Part shown: piece after piece, positions 45,642 through 53,546 of the stretch
Layout of the letters: the number at the start of each line of letters is the position of its first letter
How positions within the stretch are numbered: position 1 is the first letter of the stretch
Source of the DNA: Caldilineaceae bacterium
GTDB taxonomy: Bacteria; Chloroflexota; Anaerolineae; Caldilineales; Caldilineaceae
Length of the DNA: 64,000 nt
Assembly (NCBI GenBank): GCA_022842065.1
Contig: JALHQH010000053.1
Location: 20,525 to 84,524, forward strand
Reading direction: 5' to 3'
The notes under the pieces: model-generated
Databases searched by the model: none
Told to the model about the DNA's origin: nothing
What the model saw: only the letters and a program-made list of their open reading frames with translations
Translations under genes and position numbers: made by a program

Positions 45642-46034
45642 TTAAATCAACGCTGGCAACACCATAACCAGGTAACTACCTGCGAGCAACAGTATGCCAA
45701 CCATGCTCATGAGCAAGGTGAAGCGCAACGAGCCAACCGAATCTAGCATTTCTTGCCTTGCCCAATCTATGCCGGTTAGTGGTGTTACGCTACGCGCGAG
45801 ATAGATTGCAGGATCGTCCGCTCCGCCCTGCATGCTCGTCGAGCCAACGCCTGTCAGCACACCGACACCCATTACGATGATTCCGGCCCACATCAAGGTG
45901 GTGGCATAGCTAGCCAGCGACCATTCGAACCACTGCCAACAGGCTAAGGCAGCAAACAAAGCGCTGACGAGCGCAAAGAGCAAAACTTTTGCCAGAAAAA
46001 AGGCAAACGCATGTAACCAGTTCAGGACGATCAT
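45642..46034 (-). CDS. Small integral membrane protein of unknown function
   Basis: 130 residues with three hydrophobic segments: 10-32 (FFLAKVLLFALVSALFAALA), 44-62 (LMWAGIIVMGVGVLTGVG) and 105-128 (LLMSMVGILLLAGSYLVMVL). The soluble loop between them is polar. No family is recognised. GGAGACAGC precedes the ATG. Confidence 0.8.
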   Translation of the reverse strand: MIVLNWLHAFAFFLAKVLLFALVSALFAALACWQWFEWSLASYATTLMWAGIIVMGVGVLTGVGSTSMQGGADDPAIYLARSVTPLTGIDWARQEMLDSVGSLRFTLLMSMVGILLLAGSYLVMVLPALI

Positions 46035-46095
46035 TGCTGTCTCCTTTCGTGATCGAAGAAATGTGCCATAATCGAGTGATATGCATCAAGAGATA

Positions 46096-46279
46096 GGCTC
46101 AACCGGAATTCAGGGGGTTGCCATCCCGCCCCGCCGTCAACGCGCCCAGCGGGCATCCGGGCTACCCAACAACGCCGGGTTTATCCGGCTAAGGGAGCCG
46201 GGTTTACCCGGCGTTGTTCGGTAGCCCTGCGGCTTTAGCCCAGGGCGATCTGGTCAACCCCCTAAGATCCCATTGAACC
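46096..46279. repeat. Hairpin element, family A copy 1
   Basis: GGCTCAACCGGAATTCAGGG with GGTT on the left (46096-46119) and AACCCCCTAAGATCCCATTG with AACC on the right (46256-46279) are imperfect inverted ends. Inside, AACAACGCCGGGTTTA and TAAACCCGGCGTTGTT-type arms form a second stem. A second copy with the same ends but another interior lies at 59314-59434. Apart from this, the gap 46035-46521 has no gene. Confidence 0.8.
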
Positions 46280-46521
46280 AAGAGATATATGCCACACGAT
46301 TGTAAGGTACCCCCCCAGCGCGTCACTGAAGTTAACCTCCCAGTAGGCTGACAATTTGCCAAATCGCATAAAGATCCGTAGGATGAAAGCAACGATTGCG
46401 CAGCATCACCAGTTGTCATTATTACCCCCAAGTGCCCGCTGCATTCTGCTGTTTCACCTAGTGTTGGCATCGCTGGCCAACCGCATTCTATCCACTCAAC
46501 TTATCCACGAAGGAGGCATAC

Positions 46522-47391
46522 GTGGTTCAGCCCCAAGGTCCTGGTACTCCCTTTCAGTTGCTCTTCAATGACGAAGTCGCGGCCCACCCTTCCCTGCCCC
46601 CCGAGTTTTTGCAGATCTATCCCGGTGACTGGCACATTCCCACCAGCGCGGGCCGTCCTTACACCTACACCAACTTTGCCCAGGCCCGCGATGGCCGCAT
46701 TTCCTACAACGAGCCAAATGCCTCTTCCGGTGGTGATGTCACCGACTTTGATGCCCATGACCGTTGGCTGATGGGGCTATTGCGTGCCCGCGCCGATGCG
46801 GTGATGTCGGGTGATGCGACTGTTCATCTGGAGCCCGAACATCTCTGGACCGCCGAATTTATGTGCCCCTATGATGCCCCAGCGTTGACCGCGCTGCGGC
46901 AGACCGAGGAGTATGCCCCTGTCCCCTTGTTGGTGATTGTCTCGCTTAATGGGCAGCTTAACTTCGAAAGCGCCTGTTTCCGCCACGACGAGGGCCATGT
47001 GCTCTTGGCCACCACCGCCGATGGGGCATCCTATGCGCGCGGGGCCGCCTGTCAGGCGCAACTGGATGTGCATAACCTGGGCAACACGATGGTCGATCTC
47101 AAGCGGTTGTCGGCGATCCTCTACAGCGACTATGGGGTCCGCAACCTGCTCTGCGAAGGGGGGGCGCGGCTCTTTGCCAATATGTTGGATGCGGGGCTGA
47201 TCGACGAAGAGTTTGTCACCTTCTGCCCTAACTTTATCGGCCGCAGCCCCGACAAATTCCGCCCCAGCTATACCGAAGGGGTGGCGTGGATGCCCGGCAA
47301 AGCACCTTATTCGAAACCGTTGACCCTGCACCGAGCTGGGGATTTTCTCTATATGCGCACCAAAGTGAGTTATAAGGATAATAACAATTAA
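46522..47391 (+). CDS. RibD C-terminal/dihydrofolate reductase-like protein
   Basis: 289 residues from a GTG with AGGAGG upstream. RPYTYTNFAQARDGRISYNE is the N-terminal NADPH-binding strand and turn of the RibD reductase domain, and VRNLLCEGGARLFANMLDAG with DEEFVTFCPNFIG is its conserved C-terminal part. There is no deaminase domain. Free-standing RibD-C proteins include archaeal ArfC and many uncharacterised reductases. It leads the amidohydrolase/creatininase cluster, so a pyrimidine, pterin or related N-heterocycle is a reasonable substrate class. Confidence 0.88.
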   Translation: MVQPQGPGTPFQLLFNDEVAAHPSLPPEFLQIYPGDWHIPTSAGRPYTYTNFAQARDGRISYNEPNASSGGDVTDFDAHDRWLMGLLRARADAVMSGDATVHLEPEHLWTAEFMCPYDAPALTALRQTEEYAPVPLLVIVSLNGQLNFESACFRHDEGHVLLATTADGASYARGAACQAQLDVHNLGNTMVDLKRLSAILYSDYGVRNLLCEGGARLFANMLDAGLIDEEFVTFCPNFIGRSPDKFRPSYTEGVAWMPGKAPYSKPLTLHRAGDFLYMRTKVSYKDNNN

Positions 47392-47450
47392 TTGAGAATT
47401 GACAATGGTTAATAACACTTGTTCCGTAGAGTGAATGGGCGCATGCTGTC

Positions 47451-47548
47451 AACGGATTGTGAGAACGGATTGAGCGGATAATCGGCAAAATCCGTTCTAG
47501 GGCAGCCCATAGAACGGATTAGGATCGTGTCGATCCGTTTAATCCGTT
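47451..47548. repeat. AACGGATT repeats with a hairpin
   Basis: AACGGATT occurs at 47451, 47464 and 47513, and inverted as AATCCGTT at 47489 and 47541. AATCCGTTCT (47489-47498) and AGAACGGATT (47511-47520) form a hairpin. It lies between the RibD-like and FAD oxidoreductase genes. Confidence 0.85.
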
Positions 47549-47632
47549 CCCCGAATCCGCTGATAGCCCCTACGATCTACCCTGCCCCAATGAACGCCGA
47601 CTCAGAGCCAACTATTACAGAAAGCACAATCC

Positions 47633-48982
47633 ATGACGATTGCCGCCACCACCCTACAAGCATTCGCCGCGGTCGTCGGCGATGACCATGTGATCACCGA
47701 CCCCGTCCAACTCGACAACAATTCACGCGATTGTTACTGGTATTCGCCGGTGCTGAAACCCCAACTTGACGCCAAAGTGGGCGAAGTGATTGTGCGCCCC
47801 GGCACGGTAGACGAGCTCGTCGAGGTGATCAAAGTCGCCTTTCGCGAACAGTTGCCGATTACCATGCGTGGCGCCGCGACCGGCAACTATGGCCAGAGTG
47901 TACCGCTCCACGGCGGGCTGGTGCTCAGTACGAAACGGCTCGACCGCATCATTGAGTTAACGCCGGACTATGCCCGCGTCGAGACTGGGACGCTGCTCAT
48001 CACCATCGAAAAAGCCGCCCGTGCAATTGACGCCGAATTGCGCTTTTACCCCAGCACGCTAATGACGGCCACCGCCGGCGGCTTTCTCGCCGGTGGTTCG
48101 GGCGGCGTTGGCTCGATTACCTGGGGTACCTTGTGGGACGAAGGCAATGTGCTAGGGGCAACGGTGGTGACGGTGGAAGCCGAGCCACGCGTGCTGACAA
48201 TTACCGACAAGACCGCGTTACAAGGGGTGATCCACAATTGTGGGCTCACCGGTGTGATCGCCGATCTCACCTTGGCGTTGGCCCCCGCGGTTGCATGGTC
48301 GCAATATGTGCTGGCCTTTGACACTTTCGAAGATGCCCTGCGCTGTGGGCAAGCCTTCGCCTATGACCATCTCTTTACCAAGCGATTGGTGACAGTTTTG
48401 GAGTGGCCAATTCCTTCCTTCTTCCGCCAACTGGTGCGCGCCGGCGCATCACCGGAAGGCAAAGCGCAGATGCTGCTGATGACCAATCTGGACGAAGCCG
48501 GGGTAGCCCACCGCGCCGGCTTCCATGGCGGCGTGGTCACCTGGCGCGGCGCGCCGGAGGATTATCTGCAACGAGGGCTGCTGCTCTCCGACTTCGCCTG
48601 GAACCATACCACGCTGTGGGCGATGAAGGCCGACGAAAAGTGGACCTATCTACAAGATCAGTTTGATCCAGATCGCGTCTTCGAGCAGTTGGCCTTGCGC
48701 AAGGAACGGTATGGTGATGACATCCTGGAGCACATTGAGTTTATGATGTTCCGTGGCCGCATGTATCCGCAAGGGCTGAGCCTGGTGCGCTTCCATTCCA
48801 AAGAGCAGCTCTGGGGCTTAATGGATTACTGTGAGGAGATCGGCATCTGGAATGCCAACCCGCACACCCACTTTCTCGATGAAGATGTGCGCTGGAATGG
48901 TCAACCGCTGCTCGATGCCAAGGCCGATTGGGACCCGCAAGGGCTGCTCAACCCTGGCCATCTCAAACAGATCGCGCAATGA
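47633..48982 (+). CDS. FAD-binding oxidoreductase, VAO/PCMH type
   Basis: 449 residues of the glycolate-oxidase/PCMH flavoprotein fold. The FAD-binding core is visible as VRPGTVDELVEVIKVAF, ITMRGAATGNYGQSVPLHGG and TAGGFLAGGSGGVGSITWG. The C-terminal substrate domain runs from about 230 to the end. No histidyl-FAD attachment sequence is obvious. It overlaps the creatininase gene by four bases (ATGA). The reaction is presumably a substrate oxidation in the same catabolic pathway. Confidence 0.9.
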   Translation: MTIAATTLQAFAAVVGDDHVITDPVQLDNNSRDCYWYSPVLKPQLDAKVGEVIVRPGTVDELVEVIKVAFREQLPITMRGAATGNYGQSVPLHGGLVLSTKRLDRIIELTPDYARVETGTLLITIEKAARAIDAELRFYPSTLMTATAGGFLAGGSGGVGSITWGTLWDEGNVLGATVVTVEAEPRVLTITDKTALQGVIHNCGLTGVIADLTLALAPAVAWSQYVLAFDTFEDALRCGQAFAYDHLFTKRLVTVLEWPIPSFFRQLVRAGASPEGKAQMLLMTNLDEAGVAHRAGFHGGVVTWRGAPEDYLQRGLLLSDFAWNHTTLWAMKADEKWTYLQDQFDPDRVFEQLALRKERYGDDILEHIEFMMFRGRMYPQGLSLVRFHSKEQLWGLMDYCEEIGIWNANPHTHFLDEDVRWNGQPLLDAKADWDPQGLLNPGHLKQIAQ

Positions 48983-49773
48983 CGATGACGAAGAGACGCT
49001 ATCTCGCCCACCTAAGTTGGCCTGAAGTTGCTGCGCTTGATAAAAGCACTGGCGTGGTGATCCTGCCCGTCGGTGCCATCGAGCAACATGGCCCGCACTT
49101 GCCGACGATCACCGATTCGCTGCTGGTCACTCATGTGCTGGATGCGACGCTGGCGGCGCTGCCGGACGCGGTGCAGGCATGGGCATTGCCGGCGCTCAAC
49201 TATGGCAAAAGTAATGAACACACCGGCTTTCCGGGCACGATCAAATTGTCGGCGCAGACCTTGTTGGCGGTCTTACATGACATTGCACGCAGCGTCCACG
49301 AAGCGGGTTTTCGACGCTTGGCCTTTATCAACGGCCACGGCGGCAACAGTGCGCTGCTGGAAGTGGCCGCCCGCGACATCCGCGCGGCGACCGGATTAAT
49401 GTGCTTCTGCCTGCAACCAGGGCTCTATGTCGATCCGCCCTTTGCCATTACGCCCCAGGAAAAACGTTTCGGCTTTCATGCCGGCGAACTGGAAACCTCG
49501 CTGGTGTTGGCAATTGCGCCCGAACTGGTGGCGATGGACAAAGCCGTGACCCACTTTGCCCCCTTTCCCCAAACCGAGACCGAGCTTTTCTTCTTTGGGG
49601 CCGCGGCCACCGCCTGGCTCAGCCGCGATTGGAGCGAATCCGGCGTCTTTGGCGATGCCACGTTGGGCACAGCAGAAAAAGGCAAAGCCTTGATCGCCGC
49701 CGCGGTGGTGCGGCTGGGCAAGTTGATTGCGGAAATTAGCCGCTTTGAAGTGCCAGGGAATGAGGCAGGTTGA
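48979..49773 (+). CDS. Creatininase family amidohydrolase
   Basis: 264 residues. Metal ligands typical of the family are visible: LPVGAIEQHGPHLPTITDS (Glu, His, Asp), INGHGGNSALL and HAGELETSL (Glu). The family includes creatininase, MftE and the archaeal ArfB deformylase. The start overlaps the flavoprotein stop, which strongly implies one operon. A second start a few codons later (ATGACG repeated) is possible. Confidence 0.93.
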   Translation: MTMTKRRYLAHLSWPEVAALDKSTGVVILPVGAIEQHGPHLPTITDSLLVTHVLDATLAALPDAVQAWALPALNYGKSNEHTGFPGTIKLSAQTLLAVLHDIARSVHEAGFRRLAFINGHGGNSALLEVAARDIRAATGLMCFCLQPGLYVDPPFAITPQEKRFGFHAGELETSLVLAIAPELVAMDKAVTHFAPFPQTETELFFFGAAATAWLSRDWSESGVFGDATLGTAEKGKALIAAAVVRLGKLIAEISRFEVPGNEAG

Positions 49774-49845
49774 GAAAATAAATCGTTCATCATTCAACGC
49801 TAATTCCACATTGTCATGCGACTCAATACAACCACGAGGTGACCT

Positions 49846-51057
49846 ATCTACGACTGGATCTTACGCCAGGCCCGCCTGGCCGATGACAAACCATGCACCG
49901 ATATCGCCATCAAGGACGGGCGGATTGTGGCATTAGCCGCCAACTTGCCGGCGACCGCCACCCACGAATGGGATCTCGGCGGACGCGCCGTGATCCCCGG
50001 CCTGGTGGATGCCCACACTCATCTCGACAAAAGTTATGTGCCTACCCTCAACCACAGCGGGACATTATGGGAAGCGATTACGATCTGGCGGCAATACAAA
50101 GTAACACGCACCAAAGCCGATATCCAGCAGACGGTGCGCCGCGCCTTACAAACCGCGATTGCTAATGGCATCACCGCCATGCGTTCCCACATTGATGTCG
50201 AGGTGGCCGGCGATCTACAGACTGTCGAGGCTATCCTGGAGCTGCGGGAAGCCATGCGCGGCCAGATCGACCTGCAATTGGTGGCGCTGGGTTATGCGAG
50301 TAACCCAGAAAGCCGCGCGATGATGGCGGCAGCACTCGCCTTAGGGGTCGATCTAGTGGGTGGTGCGCCGGCGTTGAGTGATGATCCAACCGCCGATCTG
50401 CAAGCGACCTTTGCCTTGGCCGAACAAACCGGCAAAGGGCTCGACCTCCACATTGACGAAACCGAAAATCCGCAGATGCTCTGCCTGGAACAGTTGGCCG
50501 ACTATGCTATCACCCACGGCCTCCAGGGCCAAGTCACCGCCGGCCACTGCTGTTCGCTCGCCTTTGTCGATGAAGCGACCCTGGACCGTGTGATCGACAA
50601 GGTCGCACAGGCCGGCCTGAATATTATTACCTTGCCGTCGTGCAACCTGGTGCTCATGGGGCGCGGACAGCGGCCAACTCCACGCGGGGTAACACCGGTC
50701 CAGGCTTTTCTGGCGCGCGGTGTCAACATTAGCGCGGCCTCCGACAATGTCCATGACCTCTTTAATCCATTTGGCAATTATGATCTGTTGCAGATGGCCA
50801 ATCTCAATGCCCATGTCGCCCATCTCTCCGGCGAGGCCCAGATCTACGAAAGTCTACAGATGGTCACCACGCGCCCAGCCGCGACCCTGGGGCTAATCGA
50901 TTACGGCATCCACGCCGGAGCCAGCGCCGATCTGGTCGTGCTCGACACCACCAGTGTACTCGCCGCCGTCACCGACGTGCCCCCCCGCCTGGCAACCTTC
51001 AAGCGCGGCCACCCCCTGGTGCGCACGACTATTGAACGCCAGTGGGCGGAGGGATGA
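49846..51057 (+). CDS. Cytosine-deaminase-like amidohydrolase, probable ATC start
   Basis: About 403 residues. Metal-binding and catalytic segments are intact: GLVDAHTHLDKSY (HxH), GLDLHIDETENP (His), TAGHCCSLAF (His) and ASDNVHDLFNPFG (Asp). The N-terminal strand IYDWILRQARL matches the paralog's MDLILRQTSL, but no ATG/GTG/TTG precedes it. The in-frame stop is at 49840. The ATC at 49846 lies six bases after GAGG in a strong GAGGTGA site (49836-49842). The next usable GTG at 49927 would delete the first strands. Either ATC initiates or the base is an error. Confidence 0.88.
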   Translation: MYDWILRQARLADDKPCTDIAIKDGRIVALAANLPATATHEWDLGGRAVIPGLVDAHTHLDKSYVPTLNHSGTLWEAITIWRQYKVTRTKADIQQTVRRALQTAIANGITAMRSHIDVEVAGDLQTVEAILELREAMRGQIDLQLVALGYASNPESRAMMAAALALGVDLVGGAPALSDDPTADLQATFALAEQTGKGLDLHIDETENPQMLCLEQLADYAITHGLQGQVTAGHCCSLAFVDEATLDRVIDKVAQAGLNIITLPSCNLVLMGRGQRPTPRGVTPVQAFLARGVNISAASDNVHDLFNPFGNYDLLQMANLNAHVAHLSGEAQIYESLQMVTTRPAATLGLIDYGIHAGASADLVVLDTTSVLAAVTDVPPRLATFKRGHPLVRTTIERQWAEG

Positions 51058-51060
51058 GGG

Positions 51061-51183
51061 GGTGACAAGGTGACAAGGTGATCTCGTCGACAAGGTCACC
51101 CGGTCACCCCTTCACCTTGTCACCCCTTCACCCGGTCACCCCTTCACACGGTCACCCCTTCACCCGGTCACCTTGTCAACCTT
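51061..51183. repeat. Tandem 8-bp repeats, partly inverted
   Basis: GTGACAAG units (51062-51079) are followed by alternating GTCACCCS and TTCACCCS units to 51183. The two blocks can pair. It fills the gap between the two amidohydrolases. Confidence 0.92.
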
Positions 51184-51210
51184 TCGCCCACCCAACGCAC
51201 GGAGCACAAC

Positions 51211-52449
51211 ATGGACCTTATTTTACGCCAAACCAGCCTACCTGACGGCAGTATCGTCGATATCGGTATAATTAATGACAAAATCAGCGCGATTGCCCCG
51301 ACGCTTGCGGCAACGGGCGTGCAGGAATTGGCTGCGCACGGCATGCTCACGCTGCCCGCCTTTGTTAATGGCCAACTCCACGCTTGTAAGTCGTTTTGGC
51401 GGCGGCTCTTGACTACATTGCCCGCTGAGCAGCAAAATCTACCGCGCTTCCAGGCCGCCCACTATGTCAAACAACACTACACCGCCGACGATGTCTTCCA
51501 GCGGGTGGATGAGACGATCAAGCTGGCGATTCGCCACGGCACCTGTGCGATCCGGCTCTTTGGCGATGTTGATGACGCCTCAGGATTGGCCGCGGTCGAA
51601 GGGCTGCTGAAAGTTCGGGAGAAATATCAGCGCTGGCTGCGCGTCGAGGTCGTCGCCTTTCCCCAGGATGGCGTTACCAGTGCGGCAACGCCAGGGTTAA
51701 TGCGAGAAGCGCTAGCCCTCGGTGCCGATGTCGTCGGCGGCATTCCGTGGATCGAAAAAGGAACGGCAGCCCAGCAGGGTCACACGGACATGTGTTTTGC
51801 CCTGGCGCGCGAATTTGACCGCGATCTGCACTTTGTCTGCGACGATGTGGCCGACCCGGCTTCGCGCACACTGGAGATGGTAGCGCGTCAAACGTTGACT
51901 CAAGGCTGGCACGGGCGTGTCGCAGCGACCCAATGCGCGGCCCTCGCCTTTTACGATGATAGCTATGCCGCCCAGGTGATCGAGTTAGTCAAACAAGCGG
52001 ACATCACGATTTTTTCCAACAGCCACGTTTCGCTGATCGCCACCGACTTTCCCGATCAACAGCCGTGGCCGCGCGGGCTGACGCGGGTGCGCGAGTTGCT
52101 GGCGGCCGGCGTGCCCGTTGCCTGCGGTCAGGATGACATCGACAACTGGTTCTATCCCTTTGGCCGCAACGACATGCTCGAAGTGGCCCAATTCATCGCC
52201 CACACCGGTCAATTTGCCTGGCAGGGTGACGTGGATCGGGTACTGCCAATGGTGACAACCGTCAGCGCCAAGCTTTTAAAAGTGCCCGATTACGGGTTGC
52301 ACGTCGGTGGGGGAGCCAATCTGGTCGTCCTCGACGCGCCCGATTGGCACGCGGCGATCCAATTCCAGGCGGAAAAGCGCTATGTAATCTTGCGGGGACA
52401 ACTAGTTGCGCAGAATGAGCGCCACAACCAACTACAGCTTGATAGCTGA
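51211..52449 (+). CDS. Amidohydrolase-fold paralog lacking most metal-binding residues
   Basis: 412 residues, clearly homologous along its length to the preceding amidohydrolase. The usual HxH is QLH in FVNGQLHACKS. The third His is Val in LHFVCDDVADP. The fourth His is Gln in ATQCAALAF. The Asp of the C-terminal loop is kept (CGQDDIDNWFYPFG). It therefore should not bind zinc or iron in the normal way, yet the reading frame is intact. A regulatory or structural subunit for the active paralog, or a different chemistry, are possibilities. GGAGCACAAC precedes the ATG. Confidence 0.87.
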   Translation: MDLILRQTSLPDGSIVDIGIINDKISAIAPTLAATGVQELAAHGMLTLPAFVNGQLHACKSFWRRLLTTLPAEQQNLPRFQAAHYVKQHYTADDVFQRVDETIKLAIRHGTCAIRLFGDVDDASGLAAVEGLLKVREKYQRWLRVEVVAFPQDGVTSAATPGLMREALALGADVVGGIPWIEKGTAAQQGHTDMCFALAREFDRDLHFVCDDVADPASRTLEMVARQTLTQGWHGRVAATQCAALAFYDDSYAAQVIELVKQADITIFSNSHVSLIATDFPDQQPWPRGLTRVRELLAAGVPVACGQDDIDNWFYPFGRNDMLEVAQFIAHTGQFAWQGDVDRVLPMVTTVSAKLLKVPDYGLHVGGGANLVVLDAPDWHAAIQFQAEKRYVILRGQLVAQNERHNQLQLDS

Positions 52450-52679
52450 TCGGCAGCTGTCGTTTGCGCGTCTATTTTTCGGCGATTATACGGCGGGGAG
52501 TCATTTATACTGCCATCACCTCGAAAGTTCCCATCTACCAACCCTGAATTTACACACAAGCTTACGCCGAACCATGTTATGTTCACCTTACACTTTGCAT
52601 TTTCTGCCCTTTTATGAGATCGTATGTACCATCGCAGATGGAGCCTGTGTGCCAAAGGCAGAAGCCCCCGGAGGAGACC

Positions 52680-53537
52680 ATGAATCTACACTTTCCCAAT
52701 TCCTATGATGATGACCATTCCTTTGACGATGATGACAAAGTCCAGCGCATCCTCAATGAGAAAAAGCGGCGTGAGCTAGCCGAACGCTATGGTGCCGATC
52801 TCAGTGATGGTGACGCGCTCTTACCGGCTGATGTTGAAGCGGAATGGTTAAGCTATATTGAGGAGTTCGAGCGCCAATTTGAAGATGCCCGCCGGATTTC
52901 GGTGCGTGAATATTTGGGCAACCCGCACATCAAGCCCGTTGCCGCGTTGACCCCAGCGGCGTTGACGCGCGAACTTGAACAGTTGCTCGAATTTATGTTC
53001 GAGCACGGCATCGCCGTCCACTTCCTCTGTGATATCGAGGAGAGTGAGGCCTATCGGTTTGTCACCGAAGAACTCTTTGCGGAAGAGATCGACGACGTGC
53101 GCATTCCGGGCATGACGGCGAACTTTATCTATGAAGAGTTTCATCCCAACGATGAGTACGATGCCAAGATCTGGGCGCAGGACTTTTTACGCTCGCTCTT
53201 TAATCGCCATCGCGATGAAGTGCAAGCGACCTTTGCCCCCGATGAGATCTATGCCCTGAACGGTGAGCCGGTCGATCTGGCCACGATGATGTGGCGCGTC
53301 GATGGTTTCTTGGCGCGGCATCGCACCATTACCAATGTCAAGCTCAATGCGTTGAACTGCGCCATTGATGGCAACTATGCCACGGTTGATGTCGCCACGA
53401 CGTGGACGAGTGTGCGCACCGATCCCGAAGATGAATATCAATACTTCGGTCGCGCGCACATGCGCCTCAAACGCAACCGCTACGACGGCTGGGATATCAT
53501 CCAGGCCGTTGTGCCGGGGTGGGACTCGGTCGTTTAA
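52680..53537 (+). CDS. Hypothetical acidic protein with NTF2-like C-terminus
   Basis: 285 residues from the ATG at 52680, which has GGAGGA upstream. The frame extends to 52614 without support. The N-terminus is Asp-rich (SYDDDHSFDDDDK), followed by a charged helical region. From about 180 to the end (WAQDFLRSLFNRHRDEVQAT, NALNCAIDGNYATVDVATTW) the pattern is that of an NTF2/SnoaL-like cup. The function is unknown. It ends nine bases before the DHH-CBS fusion, so the two are probably co-transcribed. Confidence 0.82.
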   Translation: MNLHFPNSYDDDHSFDDDDKVQRILNEKKRRELAERYGADLSDGDALLPADVEAEWLSYIEEFERQFEDARRISVREYLGNPHIKPVAALTPAALTRELEQLLEFMFEHGIAVHFLCDIEESEAYRFVTEELFAEEIDDVRIPGMTANFIYEEFHPNDEYDAKIWAQDFLRSLFNRHRDEVQATFAPDEIYALNGEPVDLATMMWRVDGFLARHRTITNVKLNALNCAIDGNYATVDVATTWTSVRTDPEDEYQYFGRAHMRLKRNRYDGWDIIQAVVPGWDSVV

Positions 53538-53546
53538 CCACCTGCT

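Noticed and set aside
51061..51183. 8-bp tandem repeats as a CRISPR array
   Set aside because: The units are contiguous and too short. They form a short tandem repeat.
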